64,000 bases of DNA from Streptomyces sp. RB17 (GTDB lineage: Bacteria > Actinomycetota > Actinomycetes > Streptomycetales > Streptomycetaceae). The stretch spans positions 62,001 to 126,000 of the forward strand of contig NZ_WEGL01000007.1 of NCBI RefSeq assembly GCF_009604455.1, read 5' to 3'. The notes under the pieces are model-generated. The model worked only from the letters and a program-made list of their open reading frames with translations, ran no database searches and had not been told where the DNA came from. Position numbers and translations under genes: made by a program. Shown one piece after another: positions 42,669 through 51,157 of this stretch (its first letter is position 1; the number at the start of each line of letters is the position of its first letter).

Positions 42669-43496
42669 TCAGCCCGTGATGGCCACCGGGCCGTCCCACG
42701 CGTCACGGTCCACGGTGATCGTGTAGCCGTTGCGCGTCTCCTTGCTGTTCACGAGGTACTGGTGACCGCGGCTGTGGTCGGTGAACTGGGTGGAACCCCA
42801 CGGCCAGTCACTGGTCGTGGTGTATTCCTTGTCCCACAGCGCGTACCAGAGGTTGCCCGGCAGATCCGTCTTGTCGGTGGCGGTGGCGATCGCCTTGGCG
42901 CTGGAACTGGTGAAGCCGTAGTAGCCGCTGCGGTACGTCTTGGCGCGCAGTTCCTTGTCGAACGCCCGGACGTACGTCAGCACGGCGTTGTTGCACGACG
43001 TGTTGGTGATGTCGTACGGCTCCATGTCGAGGAAGACTGGGCTGCCGGCCTTCATGCCGAGGGCCGACGCCTTGGACACCGCGTCGTCCGCGTCGGTCTT
43101 GCCGAGCGAGGCGGCCGTGGTGGCGGTGAGCTTCTCCGGGTTGGAACCGGACTGGCAGGGCGGCTGGGCGCCGACGTAGATCGGGATGAGCTTCCAGCCG
43201 ACGGCACTGACCGACTTCACCCAGGAGGCGGTGAGGTTGGGCTGGGAGCAGCCGCGGTTCCTGCCGCCCACGTAGACGGCGGCGGCCCCGTAGAAGCCGG
43301 TGTGCCAGGCCTTCATCGCCGACAGCGAGGGCGCGGCGCAGGTGTCGAACGCGTGGCCGGTGAAGGTCTTCTGCGCCGGCCAGGTGGTGGCGGCCATGGA
43401 GGTCTGCGCGGCGATTCCGGCGCCGGCGAGGACGGCGGCCCCGGCCACCGCCCACGTGATGTATCTGCGCTTCTTCGACTGCCTATGACCGGCCAT
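42669..43496 (-). CDS. Secreted DUF1906 glycoside-hydrolase-like protein
   Basis: 275 residues with a Sec signal (about 1-34, cleavage after SMA). The mature protein is the DUF1906 TIM-barrel type: FDTCAAPSLSAMKAW at the start, VYVGGRN, IPIYVGAQ, FLDMEPYD with the acidic catalytic-like pair, and LPGNLWYALWDKEY. The family is linked to cell-wall glycan hydrolysis but the substrate is unproven. ATG 43496 follows GGGGTGGG; an ATG at 43505 is possible. Confidence 0.82.
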   Translation of the reverse strand: MAGHRQSKKRRYITWAVAGAAVLAGAGIAAQTSMAATTWPAQKTFTGHAFDTCAAPSLSAMKAWHTGFYGAAAVYVGGRNRGCSQPNLTASWVKSVSAVGWKLIPIYVGAQPPCQSGSNPEKLTATTAASLGKTDADDAVSKASALGMKAGSPVFLDMEPYDITNTSCNNAVLTYVRAFDKELRAKTYRSGYYGFTSSSAKAIATATDKTDLPGNLWYALWDKEYTTTSDWPWGSTQFTDHSRGHQYLVNSKETRNGYTITVDRDAWDGPVAITG

Positions 43497-43617
43497 GAAA
43501 CCCACCCCTGTCGTACGTGCCTGGCAAAGCGAAGCGCAACCTATCCCGCGTTGATCAAGCCTTCGGGAAACCCAATCCCCCGATGATCACAAAGTTTCGC
43601 CAGGGAACGGCAAAGAA

Positions 43618-45150
43618 CTATCCGCGCACCTGTCCCAGCCACTGCAGCGTGCGCCGGATCTCCACGGCCATCGGAGAACCCGGGCCGTGCAGCCGCTCCA
43701 CGTCCATCAGCAGCCGGGCGAGGGTGTCGTGGGCCGACGGCCGGTCGCCCAGGGCGAGCAGTAGATGGCCGATGCGCCGGCGGACGTCGTGGGCGAGCTG
43801 CGGGTCGCCGGAGACGTACTGGTTCTCGTAGTACGGCAGCAGCGCGCGGTACTCGGCGAGCGCCGCCGCCGGCTGGCCAAGCTGCTCCAGGCACTGCGCG
43901 GCCTCGTAGCGGTAGCGCAGGGACTGCGGGTCGGCCTGACCGGCCTCCGCGGCGCGTTCGTCGGCGAGGCGGCGCAGTTCGGGCAGCGCGCGCCGGTACT
44001 GGCCGTCGTCCATGAGCGTGGCCGCGTACTGCTTGCGCAGGGTGCGCACGACCGGGGAGTGCTCGCCGTGCTGCTCGGCGGCGGCGGGCAGGATCGCGCC
44101 CAGGATGTCCACGGCCTGGGTGATGCGTCCCTCCCCCAGCAGCCGCTTGACCTCGTCCACGGCGGCGGCGACGTCGGGCTTCTCGGCCATCGGCGGCGGC
44201 GCCACGGGGGCGGGCCGGGGCGCGGGGGTCCGTGCGCGGTCCGGCCAGGGGGCGTGCGGGCGCAGGAAGGGGCGCGTGGGGTCCAGGGGCGCCCCGGTGG
44301 GCGTGCCGCGCGCGGGCAGGAGCGCCGCCAAGTGCTCGTAGACCTCCTGCGCGGAAGCCGGCCGGTGCTGCGGGTCCTTGGCGAGCAGCCGCAGCACGAG
44401 CGTCTCCAGCGCCTCGGGGACCTCGGGGCGGATACGGCGCACGGGCAGCGGAGGCTCGTACAGGTGCCGGTGCAGCACCCCGAGCGCCGTGGAGCCCGCG
44501 AACGGCACGTCACCGCTGAGCAGTTCGTGCATCAGCACACCGAGCGCGTACAGGTCGGTGTAGGGGCCGACCGCCCCGCCCATCGCCTGCTCCGGCGCCA
44601 TGTACGCGGGCGAGCCGATCGGGGAGCCGGTGTGGGTGAGGCGAGTGGTGTCGGTGTTCATCACCGAGGCCACGCCCAGGTCGAGCACGGTGACCGTACC
44701 GTCCTGCTTCACCATCACGTTGCGCGGCTTGAGGTCGCGGTGCACGATCGGCACGGCGTGCACGGCGCTCAGCACGGCGCACAGTTGCGCGGCCACCGCG
44801 ACCGCCCACTGCCACGGGTACGGATCGTGCTCGGCGAGATGGTCGGACAGGTCGGCGCCGTCGACGTACTGCATGACGAGGAACAGCTCCTCGCCCTCGC
44901 TGCCCGCGTCGTGCACGGTCACCAGGCCCGGGTGGTCCACCTGCGCGGTCACCCGGCACTCGCGCATGAACCTGCGGCGCAGTTCGTCCGCCTCCTGGCC
45001 GGCCACCTTGTCGGGGCGCAGCAGCTTCACCGCCACGCGCCGGTCGAGCCGCCGGTCGTACGCCGTCCACACCTGGCCCATGCCGCCCTGCCCGATGAGC
45101 GTGGACAGTTCGTACCGGCCGGCGACGACACGTCCTGTCGTCACGGTCAC
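43618..45150 (-). CDS. Cytoplasmic Ser/Thr protein kinase with TPR-like C-terminus
   Basis: Hanks-type kinase of 510 residues. GQGGMGQVW (20-28) is the P-loop, Lys42 the ATP lysine, HRDLKPRNVM (137-146) the catalytic loop, and GSPAYMAPEQ the P+1 loop. The metal motif is DLG (157-159) instead of DFG, seen in active bacterial kinases. After a Pro-rich linker (about 290-335), residues about 340-510 form TPR-like helical repeats with no membrane segment, so it acts in the cytoplasm. The GTG overlaps the stop of the membrane-protein gene upstream (GTGA), suggesting they work together. Confidence 0.92.
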   Translation of the reverse strand: MTVTTGRVVAGRYELSTLIGQGGMGQVWTAYDRRLDRRVAVKLLRPDKVAGQEADELRRRFMRECRVTAQVDHPGLVTVHDAGSEGEELFLVMQYVDGADLSDHLAEHDPYPWQWAVAVAAQLCAVLSAVHAVPIVHRDLKPRNVMVKQDGTVTVLDLGVASVMNTDTTRLTHTGSPIGSPAYMAPEQAMGGAVGPYTDLYALGVLMHELLSGDVPFAGSTALGVLHRHLYEPPLPVRRIRPEVPEALETLVLRLLAKDPQHRPASAQEVYEHLAALLPARGTPTGAPLDPTRPFLRPHAPWPDRARTPAPRPAPVAPPPMAEKPDVAAAVDEVKRLLGEGRITQAVDILGAILPAAAEQHGEHSPVVRTLRKQYAATLMDDGQYRRALPELRRLADERAAEAGQADPQSLRYRYEAAQCLEQLGQPAAALAEYRALLPYYENQYVSGDPQLAHDVRRRIGHLLLALGDRPSAHDTLARLLMDVERLHGPGSPMAVEIRRTLQWLGQVRG

Positions 45151-45776
45151 CTTCCGCCCTCGGGGCCGTCGGGCCGGCCGTCGTGCTTGCGCAAGTAGTC
45201 GCTCAGCTCGTCCAGTTCGGCGCGCACCTGGTCGATGTGGCTGGGCGCCGGGCGCTGCGGCGGCGGGGTGGTCACCGGCGGCTGGGGCACGGGCGTATGC
45301 GGCATCGGGGGCGGGATGTGCGGGGGGTGCGGCGTGCTCGGCCTGCTCGGCGCGGTTGTCGCGGTGAACGGCGAGACGGACTGGGGATATCCGTAGCCCG
45401 GCCCCAACGGCACCTGCCCGGTGTAGGCCTGGCGGAGCCGTTGGAAGTGGCGTATGTCCGCGTAGAGGTAGTAGGCGACGCAGGCGACGGCGTTCAGCAG
45501 CAGCATGCTCATGCCCAGAGAGCCGTTCGGCGAGCTGAAGTCGTCGGTGTGGTCGGTGCTGAAGAGTGCGAAGCAGATGCCGAGGACGGTCACGGATCCG
45601 CCGAAGAACCACCACTCGGCGGGCCTGCGGGTCACGATCGCCGCTCGCAGCGGCGCCACCCAGGCCAGGAATCCGATACTGAAGAGCGCCACCGCCACGA
45701 AGATCACGCGCAACACGACCAGCACCCCGGTCGAGGGTGGCTGCGGCGGAGGCGGCGCGTAGCCGTGGCCTTGCAT
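45147..45776 (-). CDS. Membrane protein co-translated with the Ser/Thr kinase
   Basis: 209 residues. Three hydrophobic segments (about 17-40, 57-75, 83-102) are followed by a Pro/Thr/His-rich stretch (about 118-175, many PPP and HP pairs) and a charged helix (ELDELSDYLRKHDG). No named family. Its Thr/Ser-rich cytoplasmic-looking tail may be a kinase substrate (inference). ATG 45776 follows CAGGAGC. Stop overlaps the kinase start. Confidence 0.72.
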   Translation of the reverse strand: MQGHGYAPPPPQPPSTGVLVVLRVIFVAVALFSIGFLAWVAPLRAAIVTRRPAEWWFFGGSVTVLGICFALFSTDHTDDFSSPNGSLGMSMLLLNAVACVAYYLYADIRHFQRLRQAYTGQVPLGPGYGYPQSVSPFTATTAPSRPSTPHPPHIPPPMPHTPVPQPPVTTPPPQRPAPSHIDQVRAELDELSDYLRKHDGRPDGPEGGR

Positions 45777-45887
45777 GGCTGCTCCTGGAGGCCTGATGCG
45801 TGCGGACGTGTGTGCTGGGTCCGAGCGTATAGGCCGCCAGGGACAGCCGGTCCCGGGTGTACCGAACCGTTGCCGCGTCCCGGGCCC

Positions 45888-48314
45888 TCAGTCCGGTGTC
45901 ACCGTCCCGTCCGTCAACCCGTCGTACATCCCGCGCACGAGGTGCTCCCCAAGCCGGCTCGCGTGGCGCAGTGCCCGCTCGAACTCGTCGAGCGCGCGGA
46001 AGCGTGCGCCGTAGCGCCGCTGTTCGTCCAGCGGGAGCCGGGGCAGCTGCAGCCGGCGCACGTCCAGCCGGGTCGCGGTGGAGGCGTAGCTGCTGGCCTG
46101 CCGGTTGTTCGCGGTGCCGCGCAGGAACCCGGCGAGGAACCACGGGTCGAGCGCCGTGCGATCGGGGCGCAGCAGCACGAGGTTGCGCCCCAGGGCGGCG
46201 CCCCCTGTCGCGTCGTCGATCACGCGCGCCACAGAGCCGCCGCCGAGTACCGGTACGACGACATCGCCCGGCTCGGTCAGGACGGCCTCCTCCTCGCTCT
46301 CCGGAAGCGTCCCGGAGGGCGCCGTGCCGGCGAGGACGTCGTGGTCGGTGAGCACGGGCACGCGCGCGTGGCCGCCGTTTCCGCCGGTGCGCATCACCAG
46401 CGCGCCCCCGCGCGCGAGTTCACCGACGGTGGTGAGCGGCCAGCGCGCGCCCGGCGCGGGGGCGGCGGGCGGCGGAGTGAGGTCGGCGGTCAGCCGCAGG
46501 GTCTCACCGAGGCGCTCGCGCACCGCCGTGAGCTGCTCCGCACCGTCGGCCACGGCTGCCGGCGGCAGATGGCGGGCGGGGGCGAGGTCCACGTCGTCGT
46601 CGAGGAGTTCGATGACCGGCACGGAACGGGCGAGCCCCGGCCGCTCCGCCGGCCGCCCCTCACGCTCGAAGGCACGCCAGGCGTCCAGGACGGCCTCGCG
46701 CACCGCCGGCCAGTCCGGGCCGCCGCGCCCCTCCCCGGCGAACCTCCCGGTGTCCACGAGCAGCACCTCGGGCGACGCCGGTGTCCGGTCCGGCCTGCGC
46801 AGCACCCACACGTGCAGCGGGATGTTGTACGGCGGCGCCGCCCCGACCGGCAGCGCCACCACCGCCCGGAGCGCGCCCCGGCGCAGCAGGTCGGCGCGGA
46901 TCCGGCGCCCGGAACGGCGGGAGGCGGCGGCCGGCGGCATGAGCAGCACGGCGCAGCCGCCGTCGGCCAGCCGGGCCAGCGCGTGCTGCACCCACGCCAG
47001 TTCGGACTCGGTGCGGGCCGGGAAGCCGTACTCCCAGCGGGGGTCGTAGGCGAGTTCGTCGTGGCCCCAGTTGCGCTCGTTGAACGGCGGATGGCACAGC
47101 ACGGCGTCGGCGTGCAGCTCGGGGTAGGCGTCGGCACGCAGGGTGTCGCAGGCGGCGCCGCGCACGTCGGCCCGGGAGTGCAGGGCGAGCCGCAGCGCGG
47201 TGAGCGCGGCCAGCTCGGGTGCGCTGTCCTGGGCGTACAGCTGCTGCTCGGGGCGGGTGTCGACGGCCCGCAGCAGGGCGCCGGTGCCGCAGGCGGGGTC
47301 CAGGACGGTGCGGGCGGGGCCGGCGAGGTCGGCCATGAGACCGGCGAGTTCGGCCGGGGTGAGCGTGTACTGGCGGGGGTTGGCGTCCAGGTGCCGGCCC
47401 AGCAGGAACTCGAAGGCCTGCCGCGCCCCGATCTCGGCGGCCAGCTCGGCCGCGCCACGCAGGAGCGGGGCGGAGAGGAGGAGCTGGGGGCCGGTGGGGG
47501 TGCGGAGGGCGGGGGTGTCGGGTGTGTCGGGGGTGGGAGTGCTTGGTGTTGGGGTGTCTGGGGTGGAGGTGCTCGGAGTGGACTCGGGGGTGCTGTGCGC
47601 GGCGGCGGGGGTGTGAACAGTCGGCGGGTTGTTCACAGGCCGGCCGACGGGTGAGGAGTTCACAGAGGGTGCCGTGAGCCCTGCGTTCACACCGGAGGAT
47701 TCGGGGCCGGCGTTCACACCCGAGACATCGGGGCCGGCGTTCACACCGGAGTCCCCTTGGCGAGCATTCACAGCGGGCGCCACAGGACCAGCGTTCACAC
47801 CAGACCCGATGGCCGCGCTGTTCACACCGGCTGCCTCGCCAGGCGGGTTCACAGCCGGCCCCGCGCCCCCGCGCCCGCTGCCCCCACTTCGCCCGCCGCG
47901 CCGCGGACGGCCCCGCACGCTGCCGAAACGCGGTGTGAGCACCTCGTCCAGCGCGCCGGACAGGATCGCGGCGAGGCGCACGTCGGAGCCGGCGCTCGCG
48001 TCGAGCCAGACGGTGGGGCGCTCGTGGATCAGCAGCAGGGCGCAACCCGCGTGCACCAGGGCGGCCAGCGGGCCCTCGGGATGTCCGACGAGCTGCTGCC
48101 AGACGCGTTCGCGCAGCGGGACTTCGGCGAGTTTGCCCTGCTTGCGCAGCCAGGCCTCGACCTCGGCGAGCGCGAAGGACGGGCTGGTCTCGGTGCCGCC
48201 GACCGGTTTGGGGAAATCGGCGTGCCGACGGCGCCAGTTGCTGACGGCGGCCCGGCCCACTCCGGCGAGCCGGGCGATTCCGGCCGCGGTCACCTCTGTC
48301 GCGTTGTCCTGCAC
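45888..48314 (-). CDS. N6-DNA-methylase-like protein with HTH, repeat linker and altered catalytic motif
   Basis: 808 residues. Residues about 7-62 are a helix-turn-helix (IARLAGVGRAAVSNWRRRH). Residues 155-227 contain nine Val-Asn pairs exactly nine residues apart, followed by a Pro/Ser/Thr linker to about 290. The methylase part resembles type I HsdM: SAM motif VLDPACGTGALL (about 336), but the catalytic [N/D/S]PP[Y/F] motif reads HPPF (His408 from CAT at 47093-47091). The C-terminus (LPLDEQRRYGARFRALD) recalls HsdS helices. No restriction gene is adjacent. It is either an altered enzyme or a DNA-binding pseudo-methylase. GTG 48314 was chosen by the HTH start. Confidence 0.82.
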   Translation of the reverse strand: MQDNATEVTAAGIARLAGVGRAAVSNWRRRHADFPKPVGGTETSPSFALAEVEAWLRKQGKLAEVPLRERVWQQLVGHPEGPLAALVHAGCALLLIHERPTVWLDASAGSDVRLAAILSGALDEVLTPRFGSVRGRPRRGGRSGGSGRGGAGPAVNPPGEAAGVNSAAIGSGVNAGPVAPAVNARQGDSGVNAGPDVSGVNAGPESSGVNAGLTAPSVNSSPVGRPVNNPPTVHTPAAAHSTPESTPSTSTPDTPTPSTPTPDTPDTPALRTPTGPQLLLSAPLLRGAAELAAEIGARQAFEFLLGRHLDANPRQYTLTPAELAGLMADLAGPARTVLDPACGTGALLRAVDTRPEQQLYAQDSAPELAALTALRLALHSRADVRGAACDTLRADAYPELHADAVLCHPPFNERNWGHDELAYDPRWEYGFPARTESELAWVQHALARLADGGCAVLLMPPAAASRRSGRRIRADLLRRGALRAVVALPVGAAPPYNIPLHVWVLRRPDRTPASPEVLLVDTGRFAGEGRGGPDWPAVREAVLDAWRAFEREGRPAERPGLARSVPVIELLDDDVDLAPARHLPPAAVADGAEQLTAVRERLGETLRLTADLTPPPAAPAPGARWPLTTVGELARGGALVMRTGGNGGHARVPVLTDHDVLAGTAPSGTLPESEEEAVLTEPGDVVVPVLGGGSVARVIDDATGGAALGRNLVLLRPDRTALDPWFLAGFLRGTANNRQASSYASTATRLDVRRLQLPRLPLDEQRRYGARFRALDEFERALRHASRLGEHLVRGMYDGLTDGTVTPD
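47611..47853. repeat. 27-bp-phased array of nine TTCACA motifs inside the methylase-like gene
   Basis: GTTCACA occurs at 47631, 47658, 47685, 47712, 47739, 47793, 47820 and 47847, with ATTCACA at 47766: nine motifs at exactly 27-base steps. An inverted copy (GTGTGAAC) is at 47611. Between the heptamers the 20 intervening bases are poorly conserved. On the coding strand each motif is the last base of one codon plus GTG AAC; that wobble base is T in nine of nine, unusual for this GC-rich genome, which argues for selection on the DNA motif. Confidence 0.9.
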
Positions 48315-48356
48315 CGGCCCCACTCCCCTCGTCCCGCGTGTGCGCCGAGCATACCG

Positions 48357-48429
48357 GCGTACACAAGATCCATGCATTCACGGCGTGTACGCTTCCGATC
48401 CTGTGAACCGTGTTGACTCGGTTCACAGG
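48357..48429. promoter_or_regulatory. Nested palindromes upstream of the methylase-like gene
   Basis: CCTGTGAACCG (48400-48410) and CGGTTCACAGG (48419-48429) are perfect 11-bp arms with an eight-base centre and carry the same TGTGAAC motif as the intragenic array. A second pair, GCGTACAC (48357-48364) and GTGTACGC (48385-48392), lies closer to the gene. Together they form a likely control region for the methylase-like gene, and possibly the divergent exported-protein gene at 48502. Confidence 0.65.
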
Positions 48430-48501
48430 CTCTGCTCTTATTGACCCAGCGAACGAGCGGCCACCGGAGGGGGAGGCCGCCGCTTTGGGGAGGGATTCGC
48501 C

Positions 48502-49203
48502 ATGGGCATGAAGGCCAAGGTCGCGCTGGGCGCCGTCGTGGGGGTCGTCGTCATCGGTGCCGTGTCCGCGAACGCCGGCAGCAACGGCAAGGCCGGCGGT
48601 TCCGCCGGCAGCGACAAGAGCTCTTCCGCCTCCGCCGAGCACACGCCCGGCGGCACGACGGGCAAGAAGGGCACGGGGGCCGGACAGGCGGCCGGGAAGA
48701 AGAAGGCCGCCATCGCCGGCGACGGCGAGTACCGGGTCGGCTCGGACGTGAAGCCGGGCACGTACCGCACGACCGGCAACTCCGACGACATGTGCTACTG
48801 GGAGCGCGCCAAGGACGCCAAGGGCGAGATGGACTCGCTGCTGGCCAACGACAACGTCACCGGCACCAGTTACGTGACCATCAAGCCCACCGACAAGATC
48901 TTCAAGTCCAGCGGCTGCAAGGACTGGGAGGCCGTCGACCCCAAGGCGAAGGGCACGCCCGCCTCCTCCATGGACGGCGACGGCGGCATGTACAAGGTCG
49001 GCACGGACATCGCGCCGGGCACCTACAAGTCGACCGGCAATGCCGACGACTCCTGCTACTGGGAGCGCACCAAGGACGCCGAGCACGGGCTGAGCTCGAT
49101 CATCGCCAACAACAACGTGACCGGCACAGCCGTCGTCACCATCGGCCCGAGCGACGCCTACTTCAAGACCACCGGCTGCGGCGGCTGGAAGAAGGCGGCC
49201 TGA
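48502..49203 (+). CDS. Exported protein with two repeated domains
   Basis: 233 residues. A signal or anchor (about 1-25) is followed by a low-complexity Gly/Ser/Lys linker (about 26-70) and two tandem domains of about 70 residues that share GDG-x-YxVGxDxxPGTYxxTGNxDDxCYWER and a single later Cys in a GC-x-x-W ending. Each has two cysteines that can pair. Similar repeats are found in secreted Streptomyces proteins; function unknown. ATG 48502 follows GGGGAGGG. Confidence 0.78.
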   Translation: MGMKAKVALGAVVGVVVIGAVSANAGSNGKAGGSAGSDKSSSASAEHTPGGTTGKKGTGAGQAAGKKKAAIAGDGEYRVGSDVKPGTYRTTGNSDDMCYWERAKDAKGEMDSLLANDNVTGTSYVTIKPTDKIFKSSGCKDWEAVDPKAKGTPASSMDGDGGMYKVGTDIAPGTYKSTGNADDSCYWERTKDAEHGLSSIIANNNVTGTAVVTIGPSDAYFKTTGCGGWKKAA

Positions 49204-49239
49204 GCCGGCCCACCCCTCACCCGCACACGCAGCACGCAC

Positions 49240-49271
49240 CGCTCACCTGCACACGCACACGCACACGCACC
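49240..49271. repeat. Short CACACG-rich microsatellite between two exported-protein genes
   Basis: Tandem CACACG/CGCACA units in the 202-base interval 49204-49405. No gene is seen there. Confidence 0.7.
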
Positions 49272-49405
49272 CACCGCTCACCGAACCCGTCGTCCCGTCG
49301 GCTCCGGCTGCCCGGGCTCCCGGCCCCGCGCGGCCGGACCGGTTCCGGACGCCGTACGGCACGCCGTACACACATCCCCGTAACACCCAGCTCCGAAGGA
49401 CTGTC

Positions 49406-50125
49406 ATGCGCCTCACCCCCCGTGTCGCCACGCTGTTCGCCGTCGCGGCGCTCCCGTTGGCCCTCACCGCCTGCTCCTCCGGTTCCTCCTCCGACTCCGG
49501 CGGGGCGAGCCCCGAGCCGGCCAAGGCCAAGGACCTGAACGCCTCTCTCGCCACCGGTACGCAGCTGAAGAAGGCGCTGGCGCCGGCGTCGGCGTTCCCG
49601 TCCGGGTTCGCCCCCGAGGCGGACGGCGCCTCGGACAGCGGCGGCCGGTTCCTCTCCCCGTCCGCCCGGAGCACCGCGAAGCCGGACTGCACCCGGCTCG
49701 AGAGCACGTCCTGGATCCAGGTGACCGGGTTCAAGGGAGGCGTGTCGTTCGCGCAGAACGACTATGTGAACCACGACAAGACCGAGGAGGTGGCCCAGGA
49801 GGTCGACGCGTTCCGGGGCACCACCGCGAGCGCGGTGCTGAAGCAGCTGCAGACCGTCGCCGGCGAGTGCGCCACCTTCACGGACACCGACGCGCACGCC
49901 AAGGTGAAGCTCACGGGCCGCTCCACGGCCGGGCTCGGGGACGAGGCCTACACGATGACGCTGACGAGCGGCGCCTGGGAGAACGGCTCCACGCTCGTCG
50001 CGGCCCGTTCCGGCAACTCCGTGATCACCGTGCTGTCCACGGCGGGCACCGATGACGGAGCCACCACCGCGAAGAAGGTGACGACGCAGATCCTGGGCAA
50101 CTTGAAGGGTCTGAAGACCGCCTGA
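49406..50125 (+). CDS. Lipoprotein of unknown function
   Basis: 239 residues with a lipoprotein signal ending LTAC (Cys about 23), a Ser/Gly linker and a globular domain (about 45-238) with two cysteines (in PDCTRLE and GECATFTD) that may be disulfide-bonded. The pattern resembles PknH-like sensor domains of actinobacterial lipoproteins, but the match is weak. AAGGAC precedes ATG 49406. Confidence 0.75.
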   Translation: MRLTPRVATLFAVAALPLALTACSSGSSSDSGGASPEPAKAKDLNASLATGTQLKKALAPASAFPSGFAPEADGASDSGGRFLSPSARSTAKPDCTRLESTSWIQVTGFKGGVSFAQNDYVNHDKTEEVAQEVDAFRGTTASAVLKQLQTVAGECATFTDTDAHAKVKLTGRSTAGLGDEAYTMTLTSGAWENGSTLVAARSGNSVITVLSTAGTDDGATTAKKVTTQILGNLKGLKTA

Positions 50126-50150
50126 CCGGCGAAAAGGATGCGGCAGCCGC

Positions 50151-50894
50151 TCACAGCGGGTGCCGCATCCACACGTTGGGCTCGACGTAGACGGCGTAAC
50201 CCCGCTCCGGTTCGCAGCGGACCGGGACCAGTGCGCCGGGCACCTCGACGTCGGCCGCGGTGTCGAACGGCAGCCCGGTCCAGCGGCGCCACTCCTCCAG
50301 GGAGGCGCCCACGGTCATGGAGGCCGGCGCGATGGAGTCGATGGTGGCTCCGGCGCGCGCGTGGACGCGCAGCCAGGGGTCCGCGGGCAGGCCGTCGGGG
50401 CGGATCCGGTGGGCGTACTCGGAGATCGGGGTGTGCGGTTCGCGGTGCTTGGCGCTGGGGCGGACGGGGGCGACGACCTCGCGAAAACCGAGCGCGCGGG
50501 CGTTCTCCCGCATTGCCGAGAGCATCAGGGCGGACAGGCCGTGGCCCTGGGCGTGCGGGGCGATGACGACCGAGACGGCGCTCACCGTGTCGGGGCGGGT
50601 GCCCCGGCGCAGGTCGGCGAAGGCCCAGAGCAGGATCTGGTCCCAGCCGCGCGCGGGCAGAGTGCGCCGACCGTCGACGTCGAGGGCGAAGGGCACGCTG
50701 AAGGCGTGGGCGACGATCTCGCCTTGCTCGTCCTCGGCGAACAGCGCGTACTGCGGCAGTTCGGCGGGGATACGGCCGTAATGGGCGTTGCCCACCGGGT
50801 CGTTGGTCACGAACTCGGGCCAGGTGTCGGCCATCTCGAACAACGCCGGCACCCGCTGGGGCCGCTCGGCGACGCTGCTCACCCTGACGTCCAT
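50151..50894 (-). CDS. GNAT-family N-acetyltransferase
   Basis: 247 residues with a GNAT fold; VSVVIAPHAQGHGLSALMLSAMRENARALGF (in parts: VVIAPHAQGHG, then LMLSAMRENARALGF, about 112-145) is the acetyl-CoA-binding region. The substrate is unknown. A TACCGT -10-like box ends seven bases before ATG 50894, suggesting a leaderless transcript; GTG 50903 is possible. Confidence 0.78.
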   Translation of the reverse strand: MDVRVSSVAERPQRVPALFEMADTWPEFVTNDPVGNAHYGRIPAELPQYALFAEDEQGEIVAHAFSVPFALDVDGRRTLPARGWDQILLWAFADLRRGTRPDTVSAVSVVIAPHAQGHGLSALMLSAMRENARALGFREVVAPVRPSAKHREPHTPISEYAHRIRPDGLPADPWLRVHARAGATIDSIAPASMTVGASLEEWRRWTGLPFDTAADVEVPGALVPVRCEPERGYAVYVEPNVWMRHPL

Positions 50895-51157
50895 GGCCCC
50901 CACGGTAGGCGGCGGGCACCCGGCCCGGGTAACGGTTTTGCCGGTCAGCGGCGTGGGCCGGCGACGCGTCGGCCGTGAGGGCCACGCGGTCGGTGTGCGG
51001 GTCGTAGCCGAGGAACGGGTGACCGTGGGAGCCCTCGGCGTCCATCGGCACGGGCCTGCGCAGGCGCCGTCCGACGGTCCGCTGCACGCCGTACGGCGTC
51101 ACCCTCCAGGTGTTCGCGCCGCCGGCAGCGCACCCATCTCCTCGGGGGCGCCGCAGC
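50895..51157 (-). other. Interval with coding-like but non-functional-looking sequence
   Basis: The 263 bases between the HNH nuclease gene and the acetyltransferase contain a minus-strand frame from GTG 51102 to about 50945 with strongly Streptomyces-like codon use (TPYGVQRTVGRRLRR, then GHPFLGYDPHTDRVALTADA). It has no proper ribosome spacing and no stop until far inside the next gene. It could be a gene remnant; I see no other function. Confidence 0.3.

Noticed and set aside
47611..47853. Regular 27-bp repeats as a CRISPR array
   Set aside because: Only seven bases are conserved per unit, the region is an open frame of a larger protein and no cas gene is present.
47629..48444. Plus-strand frame with FTPE-type repeats as a gene
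   Set aside because: It is the antisense of the methylase linker; no ribosome site, and the minus frame has recognisable domains on both sides.
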